From assembly GCF_947489255.1 (NCBI RefSeq), contig NZ_CANLCY010000002.1, positions 310,001-374,000 on the forward strand: 64,000 nt of DNA. The letters are read 5' to 3'. Positions 1 through 8,955 of this stretch are shown here, one piece after another; the first letter of the stretch is position 1, and every line of letters begins with the position of its first letter. A program made the translations under genes and the position numbers. The notes beneath the pieces are model-generated. The model did not search any database. It saw nothing but the letters and a program-made list of their open reading frames with translations, and had not been told where the DNA came from. The DNA is from an uncultured Microbacterium sp. Its GTDB lineage: Bacteria > Actinomycetota > Actinomycetes > Actinomycetales > Microbacteriaceae.

Positions 1-1509
1 GACGGCCGCGACGACCTCCTCGCCGGAGTGCTCGCTCGGCAGACCCACGACGGCGACGTCGGCGACACCGGGGTGCTGTCGCAGCACGTTCTCGACCTCG
101 GTGGGGGCGACGTTGAAGCCGCCCGTGATGATGAGCTCCTTGATGCGGTCGACGATGCGGACGAAGCCGTCCTCGTCGATCGTGACGATGTCGCCGGTGC
201 GGAACCAGCCGTCGACGAACACCGCCTCGGTCTCCTCGGGCTTGCCGTAATAGCCGGAGAACACCTGGGGTCCGCGCACGACGAGCTCGCCGCGCTCGAC
301 ATCGGTGCGGGGGTCGTCGGGGTCGACGACGCGGCATTCGGTACCGGGCAGCGGCAGGCCGACCGTTCCGGCGACGCGGTTGTCGGCAACGGGGTTCGCC
401 ATCAGGACGGGGGAGCACTCGCTCAGGCCGTACCCCTCGACGAGGTAGCCGCCGGTGGCCTTCTCGAACGGGACGACGAGGTCGTGCGGCAGAGCCATGG
501 CGCCCGAGATCGCGACGTCGGTTCCTTCGAGGGAGACGCCTTGGGCCTCGGCCGCGGCGAGCAGCCGCTCCGCGATGGGGGGAACGAGGGGCAGGAACGT
601 CGCCGGGTGCTTCTTGGTCACCGCGAGCACGAGATCGGCGTCGAATTTCGGGAACAGCACGAGCCGCGCGCCCATCGACATCGCGAAGGTGAGGCAGAGC
701 GTGAGGCCGTAGGCGTGGAACATCGGCAGCACCGCGTAGACGACGCACCCCTCGCCGCGCACGATCTGCGGAACCCATGCCCGCGCCTGCGCGGCGTTGG
801 CCAGCAGATTGGCATGGGTGAGCATGGCGCCCTTGGGAGTGCCGGTGGTGCCGCTGGTGTACTGGATGATCGCGAGGTCCGAGGCGACGGGACGCGGATG
901 CGAGGCGGCGAGCGGGGCGTGCCGCACGACGTCGTCCCACTGCACCGCGCCCTTGGTGGGGGCGTGCAGGGCGGCACGGGACTCGCGGGCTTTCGCGACG
1001 GGCAGACGCAGAGCGAGCCGCGTCGTCCACGGCATCGCGCGGGTCACGTCGACGGAGATGAGGGTGGTCAGGCGCAGGTCGGCGGGGAACTCCTGCACGG
1101 TCGGGACGACCTTGCTCCACACGATCGCGTGCTTCGCCCCGTGGTCCTCGAACTGCTTGCGCAGCTCGCGAGGGGTGTAGAGCGGGTTGTGCTCGACGAC
1201 GACCGCCCCGAGACGCAGCACCGCATAGAACGCCACGATGTGCTGGGGGCAGTTGGGCAGCACGAGGGCCACCGGATCGCCCGCGCGCACGCCGTGTGCG
1301 GAGAGGGCCGCGGCGGCGCGAGAGATCTGCTCCGACATCTCGCCGTAGGTGGTCTCGCGTCCGAAGAACTGCAGGGCCGGGGCATCGGGGTAGTCGCGGG
1401 TGGACGCGTCGACGATGTCGAGGAGCGAGCCCGTCTGGGGCTCCAGATCCTCGGGCACCCCCGCGGCATAGCTCGAGGTCCAGGGGCGCGGCGGATCGAA
1501 GCTCGTCAC
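1..1509 (-). CDS. Long-chain fatty-acid--CoA ligase (AMP-forming), 3' end outside window
   Basis: Acyl-adenylate-forming enzyme that would activate a fatty acid with ATP and CoA. The 503 codons visible begin MTSFDPPRPW. The AMP-binding P-loop-like motif YTSGTTGTPKGAML lies near residues 212-226, followed by FHAYGL, then EGYGLSECSP and GWFRTGDI, and the DRIKELIITGGFN hinge before the C-terminal lid. The gene runs off the left edge within the lid domain, so the catalytic lid lysine is not seen. The GTG start is chosen because TAGGCT lies six bases upstream, a leaderless arrangement shared by other genes here. It is divergent from gatC. Family assignment is firm; chain-length preference cannot be read from sequence. 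Confidence 0.9.
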   Translation of the reverse strand, partial: MTSFDPPRPWTSSYAAGVPEDLEPQTGSLLDIVDASTRDYPDAPALQFFGRETTYGEMSEQISRAAAALSAHGVRAGDPVALVLPNCPQHIVAFYAVLRLGAVVVEHNPLYTPRELRKQFEDHGAKHAIVWSKVVPTVQEFPADLRLTTLISVDVTRAMPWTTRLALRLPVAKARESRAALHAPTKGAVQWDDVVRHAPLAASHPRPVASDLAIIQYTSGTTGTPKGAMLTHANLLANAAQARAWVPQIVRGEGCVVYAVLPMFHAYGLTLCLTFAMSMGARLVLFPKFDADLVLAVTKKHPATFLPLVPPIAERLLAAAEAQGVSLEGTDVAISGAMALPHDLVVPFEKATGGYLVEGYGLSECSPVLMANPVADNRVAGTVGLPLPGTECRVVDPDDPRTDVERGELVVRGPQVFSGYYGKPEETEAVFVDGWFRTGDIVTIDEDGFVRIVDRIKELIITGGFNVAPTEVENVLRQHPGVADVAVVGLPSEHSGEEVVAAV

Positions 1510-1515
1510 CCGGCC

Positions 1516-1521
1516 AGCCTA
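1516..1521 (-). promoter_or_regulatory. -10 element of leaderless promoter for the CoA ligase
   Basis: TAGGCT on the minus strand, six bases before the GTG start at 1509 and with no Shine-Dalgarno sequence between. It fits the TANNNT-N6-start pattern repeated across the window. Confidence 0.55.
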
Positions 1522-1579
1522 GGACGGTGCTCCGGTCAGGGCCAGGCGACGCGCGACGGGGAGGAGACCGTGTGCGAAC

Positions 1580-1585
1580 TAGACT
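1580..1585 (+). promoter_or_regulatory. -10 element of leaderless promoter for gatCAB
   Basis: TAGACT, six bases before the GTG start of gatC, with no room for a ribosome binding site. Transcription would begin at or next to the start codon. Confidence 0.6.
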
Positions 1586-1591
1586 CGGGGG

Positions 1592-1891
1592 GTGTCTGAA
1601 ATCACTCCTGATCTCGTGCGCCATCTCGGTGTGCTCGCCCGGATCCAGTTGAACGACGAGGAGGTCCAGAGCCTCACCGGCCAGCTGGATGCCATCGTCG
1701 ACAACATCGCGAAGGTGTCCGAGGTGGCGACGCCCGACGTGGCGGCCACGAGCCACCCGATCCCGCTCGAGAACGTCTTCCGCCCCGACGTCGTGCAGCA
1801 GCAGCTGACGCGTGAGCAGGTGCTGCAGAACGCACCCGACCAGGCCGACGGACGATTCCGCGTGACCGCGATCCTGGGAGAAGAGCAGTGA
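1592..1891 (+). CDS. gatC: Asp-tRNA(Asn)/Glu-tRNA(Gln) amidotransferase subunit C
   Basis: Small subunit (99 aa) of the GatCAB complex, which amidates Glu-tRNA(Gln) and/or Asp-tRNA(Asn) in bacteria lacking the direct synthetases. It starts [18 protein letters not shown] and carries the usual [10 protein letters not shown] helix and the C-terminal FRPDVVQQ stretch that wraps around GatA. It overlaps gatA by four bases (GTGA), implying translational coupling. The GTG start follows TAGACT by six bases, so the operon is probably leaderless. Length is typical of the family. Confidence 0.95.
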   Translation: MSEITPDLVRHLGVLARIQLNDEEVQSLTGQLDAIVDNIAKVSEVATPDVAATSHPIPLENVFRPDVVQQQLTREQVLQNAPDQADGRFRVTAILGEEQ

Positions 1892-3408
1892 CCGATCTCA
1901 CCCGCCTCACCGCCGCCGACCTGGCCGCCAAGCTCGCCTCGTCCGAGGTGTCGAGCGTCGAGGCGACCCAGGCGCACCTCGATCGCATCGCCGCCGTCGA
2001 CGGCGACGTGCACGCGTTCCTCCACGTGAACGATCGCGCCCTCGAGGTCGCGGCCGACATCGACCGCCGCCGCGCCGCGGGCGAGAAGCTGCACGAGCTC
2101 GCCGGCGTCCCGCTCGCGGTGAAAGACGTGCTCGTCACCACCGACATGCCCTCCACGAGCGGATCGAAGATCCTCGAGGGGTACATGTCGCCCTACGACG
2201 CCACGGTCGTCGCGCGCTCGCGTGCTGCCGGCCTCGTGCCGCTGGGCAAGACCAACATGGACGAGTTCGCGATGGGCTCCTCGACCGAGTTCTCCGCCTA
2301 CGGCCCGACCCGCAACCCCTGGGACCTCGACCGCATCCCCGGTGGCTCCGGTGGCGGGTCGGCCGCGGCCGTCGCCGCCTTCGAGGCACCGCTGGCCCTC
2401 GGCTCCGACACGGGTGGCTCGATCCGTCAGCCCGCCCACGTCACCGGCACGGTGGGCGTCAAGCCCACGTACGGCGGGGTCAGCCGCTACGGCGCGATCG
2501 CCCTGGCATCCAGCCTCGACCAGGTCGGTCCCGTCACCCGCACGGTGCTCGACGCCGGCCTGCTGCACGACGTGATCGGCGGGCACGACGCGAACGATTC
2601 CACCTCGCTCTCCGACGCGTGGCCCTCGTTCGCCGCCGCCGCCCGCGAAGGGGCGACCGGCGAGGTCCTCAAGGGTCTCAAGGTCGGTGTCATCCGCGAG
2701 CTCGACGACCGCGGCTTCCAGAAGGGCGTGTCGGACTCCTTCCGCGCCTCGCTGGCGGCCATGCAGGCGCGCGGTGCCGAGATCGTCGAGATCAGCGCCC
2801 CGCACTTCGAGTACGGTGTCGCCGCGTACTACCTGATCCTGCCCGCCGAGGCGTCGAGCAACCTGGCCAAGTTCGACTCGGTGCGCTTCGGCCTCCGGGT
2901 CACTCCGCAGGGCACCCCGACGGTCGAGAACGTCATGGCCGCGACGCGCGACGCCGGCTTCGGCCCCGAGGTCAAGCGCCGCATCATCCTCGGCACCTAC
3001 GCCCTGTCGGCCGGGTACTACGACGCCTACTACGGCAGCGCCCAGAAGGTGCGCACGCTCATCCAGCAGGACTTCGACACCGCCTTCGCGCACGTCGACG
3101 TCATCGCCACGCCGTCGGCACCGACCACCGCGTTCCGACTCGGCGAGAAGATCGACGACCCGCTGCAGATGTACCTCAACGACGTCACGACGATCCCCGC
3201 GAACCTCGCGGGCGTCCCGGGCATCTCGATCCCGAGCGGCCTCGCCGAGGAGGACGGCCTGCCGGTCGGCATCCAGTTCCTCGCCCCCGCCCGCGAGGAT
3301 GCCCGGCTCTACCGGGTCGGCGCGGCCCTCGAAACGGTGCTGATCGACCAGTGGGGCGGTCCGCTGCTCGACAAGGCGCCCTCTCTCACGAACGGAGCGT
3401 CGCTCTAA
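1888..3408 (+). CDS. gatA: Asp-tRNA(Asn)/Glu-tRNA(Gln) amidotransferase subunit A
   Basis: Glutaminase subunit (506 aa) that releases ammonia from glutamine for the GatB active site. The amidase-signature Ser-cisSer-Lys triad is present: Lys79 in PLAVKDVL, Ser154 in [10 protein letters not shown] and Ser178 in [13 protein letters not shown], at the same numbers as recalled for Staphylococcus aureus GatA. It begins with GTG within the end of gatC, and its TAA stop overlaps the gatB start by one base (TAATG). Full length, no irregularity seen. Confidence 0.96.
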   Translation: MTDLTRLTAADLAAKLASSEVSSVEATQAHLDRIAAVDGDVHAFLHVNDRALEVAADIDRRRAAGEKLHELAGVPLAVKDVLVTTDMPSTSGSKILEGYMSPYDATVVARSRAAGLVPLGKTNMDEFAMGSSTEFSAYGPTRNPWDLDRIPGGSGGGSAAAVAAFEAPLALGSDTGGSIRQPAHVTGTVGVKPTYGGVSRYGAIALASSLDQVGPVTRTVLDAGLLHDVIGGHDANDSTSLSDAWPSFAAAAREGATGEVLKGLKVGVIRELDDRGFQKGVSDSFRASLAAMQARGAEIVEISAPHFEYGVAAYYLILPAEASSNLAKFDSVRFGLRVTPQGTPTVENVMAATRDAGFGPEVKRRIILGTYALSAGYYDAYYGSAQKVRTLIQQDFDTAFAHVDVIATPSAPTTAFRLGEKIDDPLQMYLNDVTTIPANLAGVPGISIPSGLAEEDGLPVGIQFLAPAREDARLYRVGAALETVLIDQWGGPLLDKAPSLTNGASL

Positions 3409-4925
3409 TGGCCAAAGATGCACTCATGGACTTCGACGAGGCGCTCGAGATGTTCGAGCCCGTCCTCGGTTTCGAGGTGCACGTCGAGCTGAACACCGCC
3501 ACCAAGATGTTCTCCGCGGCGCCCAACCCCGCCAACGAGGCGAACCACGCCGCAGAACCCAACACCCTCGTCGCGCCGGTCGATATGGGGCTGCCGGGCG
3601 CCCTCCCGGTGGTCAACGCCGAGGCGATCCGTTCCTCGATCAGCCTGGGCCTCGCCCTCGGCTGCTCCATCGCGCCGTCCAGCCGTTTCGCGCGGAAGAA
3701 CTACTTCTACCCCGACCTCGGCAAGAACTATCAGATCTCGCAGTACGACGAGCCGATCGCCTTCGAGGGTTCGGTCGAGGTCGAGCTCGAGGACGGCACG
3801 ATCGTGACTGTCCCGATCGAGCGCGCGCACATGGAAGAAGACGCCGGCAAGCTCACCCACATGGGTGGGGCGACCGGTCGCATCCAGGGTGCGGAGTACT
3901 CGCTCGTCGACTACAACCGCGCCGGCGTTCCTCTCGTCGAGATCGTGACCAAGCCGATCTTCGGTGCGGAGCACTCCGCCCCCGCGCTCGCGAAGGCGTA
4001 CGTCGCGACGATCCGCGACATCGTGCGCGGCCTCGGAATCTCCGAGGCCAAGCTCGAGCGCGGAAACCTCCGCTGTGACGCGAACGTCTCGCTGCGTCCC
4101 CGTGGCCAGGAGAAGCTCGGTACCCGCACCGAGACCAAGAACGTCAACTCGATGCGTTCGGTCGAACGCGCGGTGCGGTACGAGATCCAGCGTCAGGCCG
4201 CGATCCTCGCGAAGGGCGGCACCATCACGCAGGAGACGCGGCACTGGCACGAAGACACCGGGCGCACCTCGCCGGGTCGTCCGAAGTCGGATGCCGACGA
4301 CTACCGCTACTTCCCCGAGCCCGATCTGCTCCCGGTCGTCCCCGCGCCCGAACTGATCGAGGAGTTGCGCGCCGCGCTCCCCGAGCCGCCGGCCGCGCGC
4401 CGTCGCCGGCTGAAGTCCGAGTGGGGCTTCACCGACCTGGAGTTCCAGGACGTCGCCAACGGCGGACTGCTCGACGCGGTCGCCGACACGATCGCCGCCG
4501 GGGCCGCGCCCGCCTCCGCCCGCAAGTGGTGGACGGGTGAGATCACCCGCGTCGCCAACACGCAGGAGCGCGACGCCGCCGACCTCGTCTCGCCCGAGAA
4601 CGTGGCCGCGCTGCAGAAGCTGGTGGATGCCGGGACGCTGACCGACAAGCTCGCGCGCCAGGTGCTCGAGGGCGTCATCGCCGGTGAGGGCACCCCGCAG
4701 GAGGTCGTCGACGCCCGTGGTCTCGCCGTCGTCTCGGACGACGGAGCGCTCATCGCCGCGATCGACGACGCGCTGGCCGCCCAGCCCGACGTGCTCGCGA
4801 AGATCCGCGACGGCAAGGTCCAGGCCGCCGGCGCCGTCATCGGCGCGGTCATGAAGGCCATGAAGGGGCAGGCCGACGCCGCCCGCGTGCGTGAGCTCGT
4901 GCTGGAGCGCGCCGCCGCGCAGTAG
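3408..4925 (+). CDS. gatB: Asp-tRNA(Asn)/Glu-tRNA(Gln) amidotransferase subunit B
   Basis: Kinase/amidotransferase subunit (505 aa) that phosphorylates the mischarged aminoacyl-tRNA and transfers ammonia delivered by GatA. The protein shows [20 protein letters not shown] near the N terminus, [32 protein letters not shown] and YRYFPEPDL, all GatB hallmarks, and a C-terminal YqeY-like helical domain. ATG overlaps the gatA stop. An upstream in-frame extension exists but has no homology and lies inside gatA, so the ATG at 3408 is the start. A strong hairpin follows directly. Confidence 0.96.
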   Translation: MAKDALMDFDEALEMFEPVLGFEVHVELNTATKMFSAAPNPANEANHAAEPNTLVAPVDMGLPGALPVVNAEAIRSSISLGLALGCSIAPSSRFARKNYFYPDLGKNYQISQYDEPIAFEGSVEVELEDGTIVTVPIERAHMEEDAGKLTHMGGATGRIQGAEYSLVDYNRAGVPLVEIVTKPIFGAEHSAPALAKAYVATIRDIVRGLGISEAKLERGNLRCDANVSLRPRGQEKLGTRTETKNVNSMRSVERAVRYEIQRQAAILAKGGTITQETRHWHEDTGRTSPGRPKSDADDYRYFPEPDLLPVVPAPELIEELRAALPEPPAARRRRLKSEWGFTDLEFQDVANGGLLDAVADTIAAGAAPASARKWWTGEITRVANTQERDAADLVSPENVAALQKLVDAGTLTDKLARQVLEGVIAGEGTPQEVVDARGLAVVSDDGALIAAIDDALAAQPDVLAKIRDGKVQAAGAVIGAVMKAMKGQADAARVRELVLERAAAQ

Positions 4926-4932
4926 TCGACAC

Positions 4933-4981
4933 CGGATGCCACGACCCCGGCGGTTCCGCGCCGCCGGGGTCGTGGCATCCG
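4933..4981 (+). terminator. Terminator-like hairpin after gatB with inverted GGATGCC words
   Basis: A perfect 21-bp stem (4933-4953 with 4961-4981) around a 7-nt loop, starting CGGATGCC and ending GGCATCCG. No T-run follows, as is common in high-G+C actinobacteria. It ends the gatCAB operon. The outer part is an inverted pair of the over-represented GGATGCC word. Confidence 0.8.
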
Positions 4982-5030
4982 TCGTATCCGGCCGGTTCCT
5001 CCGACCGTCGGGCGAAGCGCGGCGGGCGGT

Positions 5031-5112
5031 GCGCGTGGTGAGCGATGTGCGCAGGCTCCGTCGGGTTCGCGCGGTTCCGGCCGAGGTTGTGCGCATCGCG
5101 GAGGTTGTGCGC
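5031..5112. repeat. Long-hairpin repeat, copy a
   Basis: About 82 nt. The right arm reads GAGGTTGTGCGCATCGCGG followed by another AGGTTGTGCGC; the left arm (gcgcgtggtgagcgatgtgc onwards) is its imperfect complement, separated by about 25 nt. Copies recur at 5137, 47515, 48602-48949 and 60309. It lies between gatB and dinB and does not appear to be coding. Confidence 0.75.
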
Positions 5113-5136
5113 GGGGTGGCGTCGCGGGCGGGCGGT

Positions 5137-5218
5137 GCGCGAGGTGAGCGAGGCGCGCAGGCTCCGTCGGGTTCGCGGGGTTCCGGCGGAGGTTGTGCGC
5201 ATCGCGGAGGTTGTGCGC
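5137..5218. repeat. Long-hairpin repeat, copy b
   Basis: Near-identical tandem copy of the element at 5031, including the shared spacer with GCTCCGTCGGGTTCGCG and the trailing GGGGTGGCGTCGCGGGCGGG. The strong similarity suggests recent duplication. It ends about 50 bases before the dinB start. Confidence 0.75.
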
Positions 5219-5272
5219 GGGGTGGCGTCGCGGGCGGGCTCGATGTCGGAGGTCCGGGGGAGAATGGATGCC

Positions 5273-6529
5273 ATGGGACGCGGAGACGGCACGGGGCGCA
5301 TCGTCTCGCGCCCCGACGCCGACGACACCGGGACCGGCATCCTGCATGTCGACATGGACGCGTTCTTCGCCTCGGTCGCCGTACTCGACGACCCCTCGCT
5401 CGCCGGCAAGCCCCTGATCATCGGCGGGTCCGAGGGGCGCGGTGTCGTCTCGAGTGCCTCGTACGAGGCGCGCCGTTACGGCGTGAAGTCCGCGATGCCG
5501 GTGGCGATCGCGCTGCGCCTGTGTCCCACGGCGATCGTGGTCAATCCGCCGTACCACCGGTACACCGAGATGTCGCGTCAGGTCATGGCGATCTTCCACG
5601 ACGTCACGCCGCTGGTCGAGCCCCTGTCGATCGACGAGGCGTTCCTCGACGTGCGAGGCGCGCGGCGCCTGTGGGGGAGTCCCGGGACGATCGCCCGCGA
5701 TCTCCGCGCCCGGGTCAAGGCCGAGACGGGTCTCACCTGCAGCATCGGCGTCGCCGCCACCAAGCACGTCGCGAAGATGGCATCCACGATCTCCAAGCCC
5801 GACGGGCTGCTCATCGTGGCCGCGACCGACACCGAGAGGTTCCTGCGGCCCCGGTCGGTGCGCGCGCTGTGGGGCGTCGGGCCGAAGGCGGCGGAGGCGC
5901 TGGAGTCGCGTGGCATCCGCCTCATCTCCGACATCCTCGACACCCCGCGCCACGCTCTCGATCAGGTCCTGGGGGCGGCGATGGGGGAGCGCATCTGGCA
6001 TCTGTCGCGGGGGATCGATGCGCGCGAGGTCCATACCGGCCGCTCCGAGAAGAGCGTCGGCCACGAGGAGACGTTCCATACCGACATCTCCGACACGCGC
6101 ACCCTGCACGTGGAGCTCCGGCGTCTCGCCGACCGGGTCGGCGCGCGCCTGCGTGCGCAGCAGTACGAGGCGTCGACGATCTCGATCAAGGTGCGTTTCT
6201 CCGACTTCACCACGCTCAGCCGCTCGCGCACCCTGACCGAGCCGACCTCCGTCGGCCAGCGCATCGGGGATGCCGCGATCGAACTGTTCGACTCGATCGA
6301 TCGGCGGCAGGCGGTGCGGCTCGTGGGAGTTCGCGGCGAGAAGCTCAAGCCTGCCGCGATGGCCGCGACGCTCTGGGACGACGACGCGGAATGGCGTCGC
6401 GTGGAGGGTGCCCTCGACGGGGCGGCCGCACGCTTCGGTCGCGGGGCCGTGACGCGGGGCTCGCTGCTGGGGCCCTCTCGCGGGGGAGGCGCGCTGCCGG
6501 CCAACCCGCGCCCGTCGTACGACCACTGA
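5273..6529 (+). CDS. dinB: DNA polymerase IV (Y-family translesion polymerase)
   Basis: Error-prone polymerase (418 aa) that copies past damaged bases. The N-terminal HVDMDAFFASV (residues 25-35) and SIDEAFLDV (119-127, acidic pair Asp121-Glu122) supply the catalytic metal ligands; TCSIGVAATKHVAKMAS and the helix-hairpin-helix GVGPKAAEALESRGI follow, then a little-finger domain. ATG at 5273 is preferred because GGGGGAG lies ten bases upstream; ATGs at 5264 and 5243 are in frame and possible. The usual C-terminal beta-clamp binding motif is not obvious. Not an operon member as far as seen. Confidence 0.93.
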   Translation: MGRGDGTGRIVSRPDADDTGTGILHVDMDAFFASVAVLDDPSLAGKPLIIGGSEGRGVVSSASYEARRYGVKSAMPVAIALRLCPTAIVVNPPYHRYTEMSRQVMAIFHDVTPLVEPLSIDEAFLDVRGARRLWGSPGTIARDLRARVKAETGLTCSIGVAATKHVAKMASTISKPDGLLIVAATDTERFLRPRSVRALWGVGPKAAEALESRGIRLISDILDTPRHALDQVLGAAMGERIWHLSRGIDAREVHTGRSEKSVGHEETFHTDISDTRTLHVELRRLADRVGARLRAQQYEASTISIKVRFSDFTTLSRSRTLTEPTSVGQRIGDAAIELFDSIDRRQAVRLVGVRGEKLKPAAMAATLWDDDAEWRRVEGALDGAAARFGRGAVTRGSLLGPSRGGGALPANPRPSYDH

Positions 6530-6580
6530 CACGCTCGTCCGACGCGCGCAACGCCCCTGCGGCGCGGCCGCGCGGGCGGC

Positions 6581-6586
6581 TACGGT
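6581..6586 (+). promoter_or_regulatory. -10 element of leaderless promoter, GerW-like gene
   Basis: TACGGT six bases before the ATG at 6593, following the window-wide TANNNT-N6-start pattern. Confidence 0.5.
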
Positions 6587-6592
6587 GGGCTC

Positions 6593-6913
6593 ATGCCCAA
6601 CATCGCATTGGAACTCGGCAAGCAGGCCACCAGCTTCGGCGTCACCTCCGCGTACGGGGAGCAGCAGGACGTCGACGGTGTGCGCATCGTCCCCGTCGCG
6701 CTCACCTGGGCCGGCTACGGCGGCGGCTCGGACGAGCAGGGCAACGGCGGAGGTGGCGGAGGCGGCTACACCCTCCCGCTCGGGGCCTACATCCGCCGCG
6801 GCGACGACCTCCGGTTCGACCCCAACCTCGTCTCTCTGCTCGCCGTCGGCATCCCGTTCGTGTGGGTCGCCGGTCGCGCGCTCAGCCGTGTCATCCGCGC
6901 CCTCAAGAAGTAA
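6593..6913 (+). CDS. GerW/YtfJ-like protein of unknown role
   Basis: 106 aa. Residues 15-45 (FGVTSAYGEQQDVDGVRIVP) followed by a glycine run at 52-58 and a hydrophobic C-terminal segment (SLLAVGIPFVWVAGRALS) resemble the GerW/YtfJ family, named for a Bacillus spore germination protein but widespread in non-sporulating actinobacteria. No catalytic residues are recognisable. No sporulation genes are in the window, so the spore role should not be transferred. The hydrophobic tail ends in basic RALKK and may anchor it to the membrane. The next gene overlaps its end. Confidence 0.6.
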   Translation: MPNIALELGKQATSFGVTSAYGEQQDVDGVRIVPVALTWAGYGGGSDEQGNGGGGGGGYTLPLGAYIRRGDDLRFDPNLVSLLAVGIPFVWVAGRALSRVIRALKK

Positions 6914-7481
6914 CGCGGACCCGGTCGACCAGGCCCTCGTCGCGGCGGTCGCCGCGGTGACGGCGCGTATCGTCGCGGTCGGCGCATCGAACCCCGCGGT
7001 GGTCATCGACGGGCGCAGCGGGGCGGGCAAGAGTTCGCTCGCGCGGCGACTCGTCTCGGCGTGGCCCGGGCGCGGTCGGGTGCAGCTCGTCGCTCTCGAC
7101 GACGTCTACCCGGGATGGGACGGCCTCGCCGAGGGAGTGCAGTACGCCCGCGAGACGATCCTGCTGCCGCACGCCCGAGGACTCCTCGGGGTGTGGCAGC
7201 GCTGGGACTGGGAGGCCGGGACGCGCGCCGAGGCGTACGCGGTGGACCCCTCGCTGCCGCTGGTCGTCGAGGGAGCGGGAATCCTCACACCGGAGGTGGC
7301 GCGGCTCGTCGACGTGTCGGTCTGGGTCGAAGCGCCGACGCCCTCGCGCCGGCACCGCGCACTTTCGCGCGACGGCGACACGTACCGCCCGCACTGGCAG
7401 CGGTGGGCGCTCCAGGAGGACGCCCACCTCGAGGAGCACAGCCCCGCCGAACGCGCTGACGTGCGCGTGCGCATCCCCTGA
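6888..7481 (+). CDS. P-loop NTPase, uridine-kinase-like
   Basis: About 197 aa. It carries a Walker A motif DGRSGAGKSSLARRL and a LVALDDVYPGWDGL stretch resembling the Walker B/substrate region of uridine kinase-like and shikimate-kinase-like enzymes, followed by LVVEGAGIL. Substrate is unknown. The start is uncertain: GTG at 6888 overlaps the preceding gene by 26 bases and gives MSSAPSRSNADPVDQ; GTG at 6957 gives a shorter protein with the P-loop still complete. Convergent with the DUF2017 gene. Confidence 0.7.
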   Translation: MSSAPSRSNADPVDQALVAAVAAVTARIVAVGASNPAVVIDGRSGAGKSSLARRLVSAWPGRGRVQLVALDDVYPGWDGLAEGVQYARETILLPHARGLLGVWQRWDWEAGTRAEAYAVDPSLPLVVEGAGILTPEVARLVDVSVWVEAPTPSRRHRALSRDGDTYRPHWQRWALQEDAHLEEHSPAERADVRVRIP

Positions 7482-7546
7482 TCCCGCGCCGACACCGGCG
7501 CCCGACGTGCATCGGCGCCTAGCTCGGCACCGGCACCGACAGCGGC

Positions 7547-8029
7547 TCAGGGACGTTCGAGAGCGGCGATGAGTCCGTCGAGGCGGTAGCCGATCCAGTC
7601 GTACACCCCGAAGCGCGGATCATCGGGCTGATGGTGGTCCTCGTCGTGGATGCCGAGTCTCGTGGCGAGCACGAGGCGCACCGCCGACAGCGTGCGCATC
7701 CACGCGAGGGCTTCGCCTTCGCCCAGGGCGACGGCGATGGTCGCGTCCGGATCGCCCGCGGGCGTCGGTTCGCCGCCGTCGGCCCCCAGCGTCTGCAGCA
7801 CGGTCGCGGCATCCTGCGAACGCCGCTCGATCAGATCGCCCCCCGTGAGCCTGCGGAACTCGCGGCTGGCGGCCTCGTCGTCGGGATACGCGTCGGGCAT
7901 GAGCCGGGCCACGGCCGGGTCGTCGTCGGTGCGGGAGTCGGCGAGAAGGTCGCGGAACTGCCCGACGATCCCGGCGAGGTGGAGGGCTTCGAGACCGCTG
8001 ATCTCGAGGACGACGATCCGCTCGCTCAC
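7547..8029 (-). CDS. DUF2017 family protein
   Basis: 160 aa, acidic, with an N-terminal MSERIVVLEISGLEALHLAGI segment and a C-terminal GVYDWIGYRLDGLIAAL helix. It is the third gene of a zincin-clpS-DUF2017 set, each overlapping the next by four bases. DUF2017 genes regularly sit beside clpS in actinobacteria, so a link to the Clp degradation pathway is an inference from context only; no enzymatic motif is visible. Confidence 0.8.
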   Translation of the reverse strand: MSERIVVLEISGLEALHLAGIVGQFRDLLADSRTDDDPAVARLMPDAYPDDEAASREFRRLTGGDLIERRSQDAATVLQTLGADGGEPTPAGDPDATIAVALGEGEALAWMRTLSAVRLVLATRLGIHDEDHHQPDDPRFGVYDWIGYRLDGLIAALERP

Positions 8030-8328
8030 GAGGGGTCCTTCCTGACGGTGGCCCAGAGGCCGAAATCGTGCATGGCCTGCGTGTGGGCCTCCATGACCTC
8101 GCGCGGGCCGCGCGCGACCACGGCGTGCCCGTCGTGGTGCACGGCCATCATGAGGCGGTGGGCGGTCGCGGCGTCGAAGCCGAAGTACGTGCGGAACACG
8201 TGGGACACGTAGCTCATGAGGTTGACGGGGTCGTTCCAGACGACCGTCTGCCAGGAGGACGGCGGTTGCGCGTCGAGGCTTCGTTCGTGATCGACGTCGA
8301 GGTCGGGAGAGGCGGTGCGCGCCATCAT
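8026..8328 (-). CDS. clpS: ATP-dependent Clp protease adaptor ClpS
   Basis: 100-aa adaptor that delivers N-end-rule substrates to the Clp unfoldase. The substrate-binding core is recognisable: VVWNDPVN at 29-36 (the conserved N-D-x-x-N region) and the HHDGHAVV stretch near 64-71. ATG at 8328 overlaps the stop of the upstream zincin gene (ATGA); a second ATG follows directly. The clpP1P2 and clpX genes lie 30 kb away in this window; clpC/clpA is not in it. Confidence 0.93.
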   Translation of the reverse strand: MMARTASPDLDVDHERSLDAQPPSSWQTVVWNDPVNLMSYVSHVFRTYFGFDAATAHRLMMAVHHDGHAVVARGPREVMEAHTQAMHDFGLWATVRKDPS

Positions 8329-8702
8329 GCCCACCCGAATTCGTGCAGGCGGTCGTCGTCGATGCCGTAGAAGTGCGCGATCTCGTGCACGAGCGTGGTG
8401 TGGATCTCGTCGCGCAGTTCGTCCTCGTCGGCGCAGGCGGCGAGGTGCGACTCGCGGTAGAGGATGATGCGGTCGGGCAGTTCTCCGACGCCGTACCGGT
8501 CGCGCTCGGTGAGCGCCCACCCGTCGTAGAGCCCCAGCAGGTCGAGCGAGCCGTCCTCGGGGCGGTCCTCGACGACGAACACGACGTTGTCGAGGCCTTC
8601 GACCATGTCGTCCGGAAGCCGGTCGAGCTCGTCGACGACGAGCTGCTCGAACGCGTCGGGCGTCATGACCATCGCGGGACGCGCATCGACGTCGTCGTTC
8701 AC
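8325..8702 (-). CDS. Zincin-like metallopeptidase family protein
   Basis: 125 aa with the zinc motif HEIAHFYGIDDDRLHE near residues 106-121, matching the small bacterial zincin family (formerly DUF1025). Catalytic activity is unproven for the family. The GTG start at 8702 is favoured by CCGGGAGG six bases upstream; a longer frame reaches into the tRNA-His gene and is not credible. It leads the operon with clpS and DUF2017. Confidence 0.85.
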   Translation of the reverse strand: MNDDVDARPAMVMTPDAFEQLVVDELDRLPDDMVEGLDNVVFVVEDRPEDGSLDLLGLYDGWALTERDRYGVGELPDRIILYRESHLAACADEDELRDEIHTTLVHEIAHFYGIDDDRLHEFGWA

Positions 8703-8802
8703 GTGGCCTCCCGGGGGTCGAAGCGGTGGGCGGATGCCGCATCCGCGCGGGCAGCGTCCACCCGACGATTCTACGGGCGCGGGGGAGCCGGCATCCGGAA
8801 AC

Positions 8803-8837
8803 ACAGAAGCCCGGCGCGATCTCGGCCGGGCTTCTGT
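8803..8837 (-). terminator. Terminator of tRNA-His
   Basis: Perfect 13-bp stem ACAGAAGCCCGGC / GCCGGGCTTCTGT around a 9-nt loop, a few bases beyond the tRNA-His 3' end on the minus strand. Confidence 0.85.
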
Positions 8838-8843
8838 GCGTGT

Positions 8844-8920
8844 TGGGGTGGCTAACGGGACTTGAACCCGCGGCCCCCGCGACCACAACGCGGTGCTCTA
8901 CCAACTGAGCTATAGCCACC
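8844..8920 (-). tRNA. tRNA-His (anticodon GTG)
   Basis: Cloverleaf with anticodon loop TTGTGGT and acceptor pairing GTGGCTA/TAGCCAC. The extra 5' G (position -1) typical of tRNA-His is present opposite discriminator C, and CCA is encoded. Followed by a strong hairpin. Confidence 0.95.
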
Positions 8921-8955
8921 ATGTGTCTTCGGAAGAAGACAACTGAAAGATTATG

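Noticed and set aside
6593..6913. Spore germination role for the GerW-like protein
   Set aside because: The family is common in non-sporulating actinobacteria and no sporulation genes are present.
4307..7030. 907-aa open frame on the minus strand opposite gatB and dinB
   Set aside because: Low-complexity Arg/Ala/Gly translation with no domain, lying opposite two well-identified genes; an artefact of high G+C.
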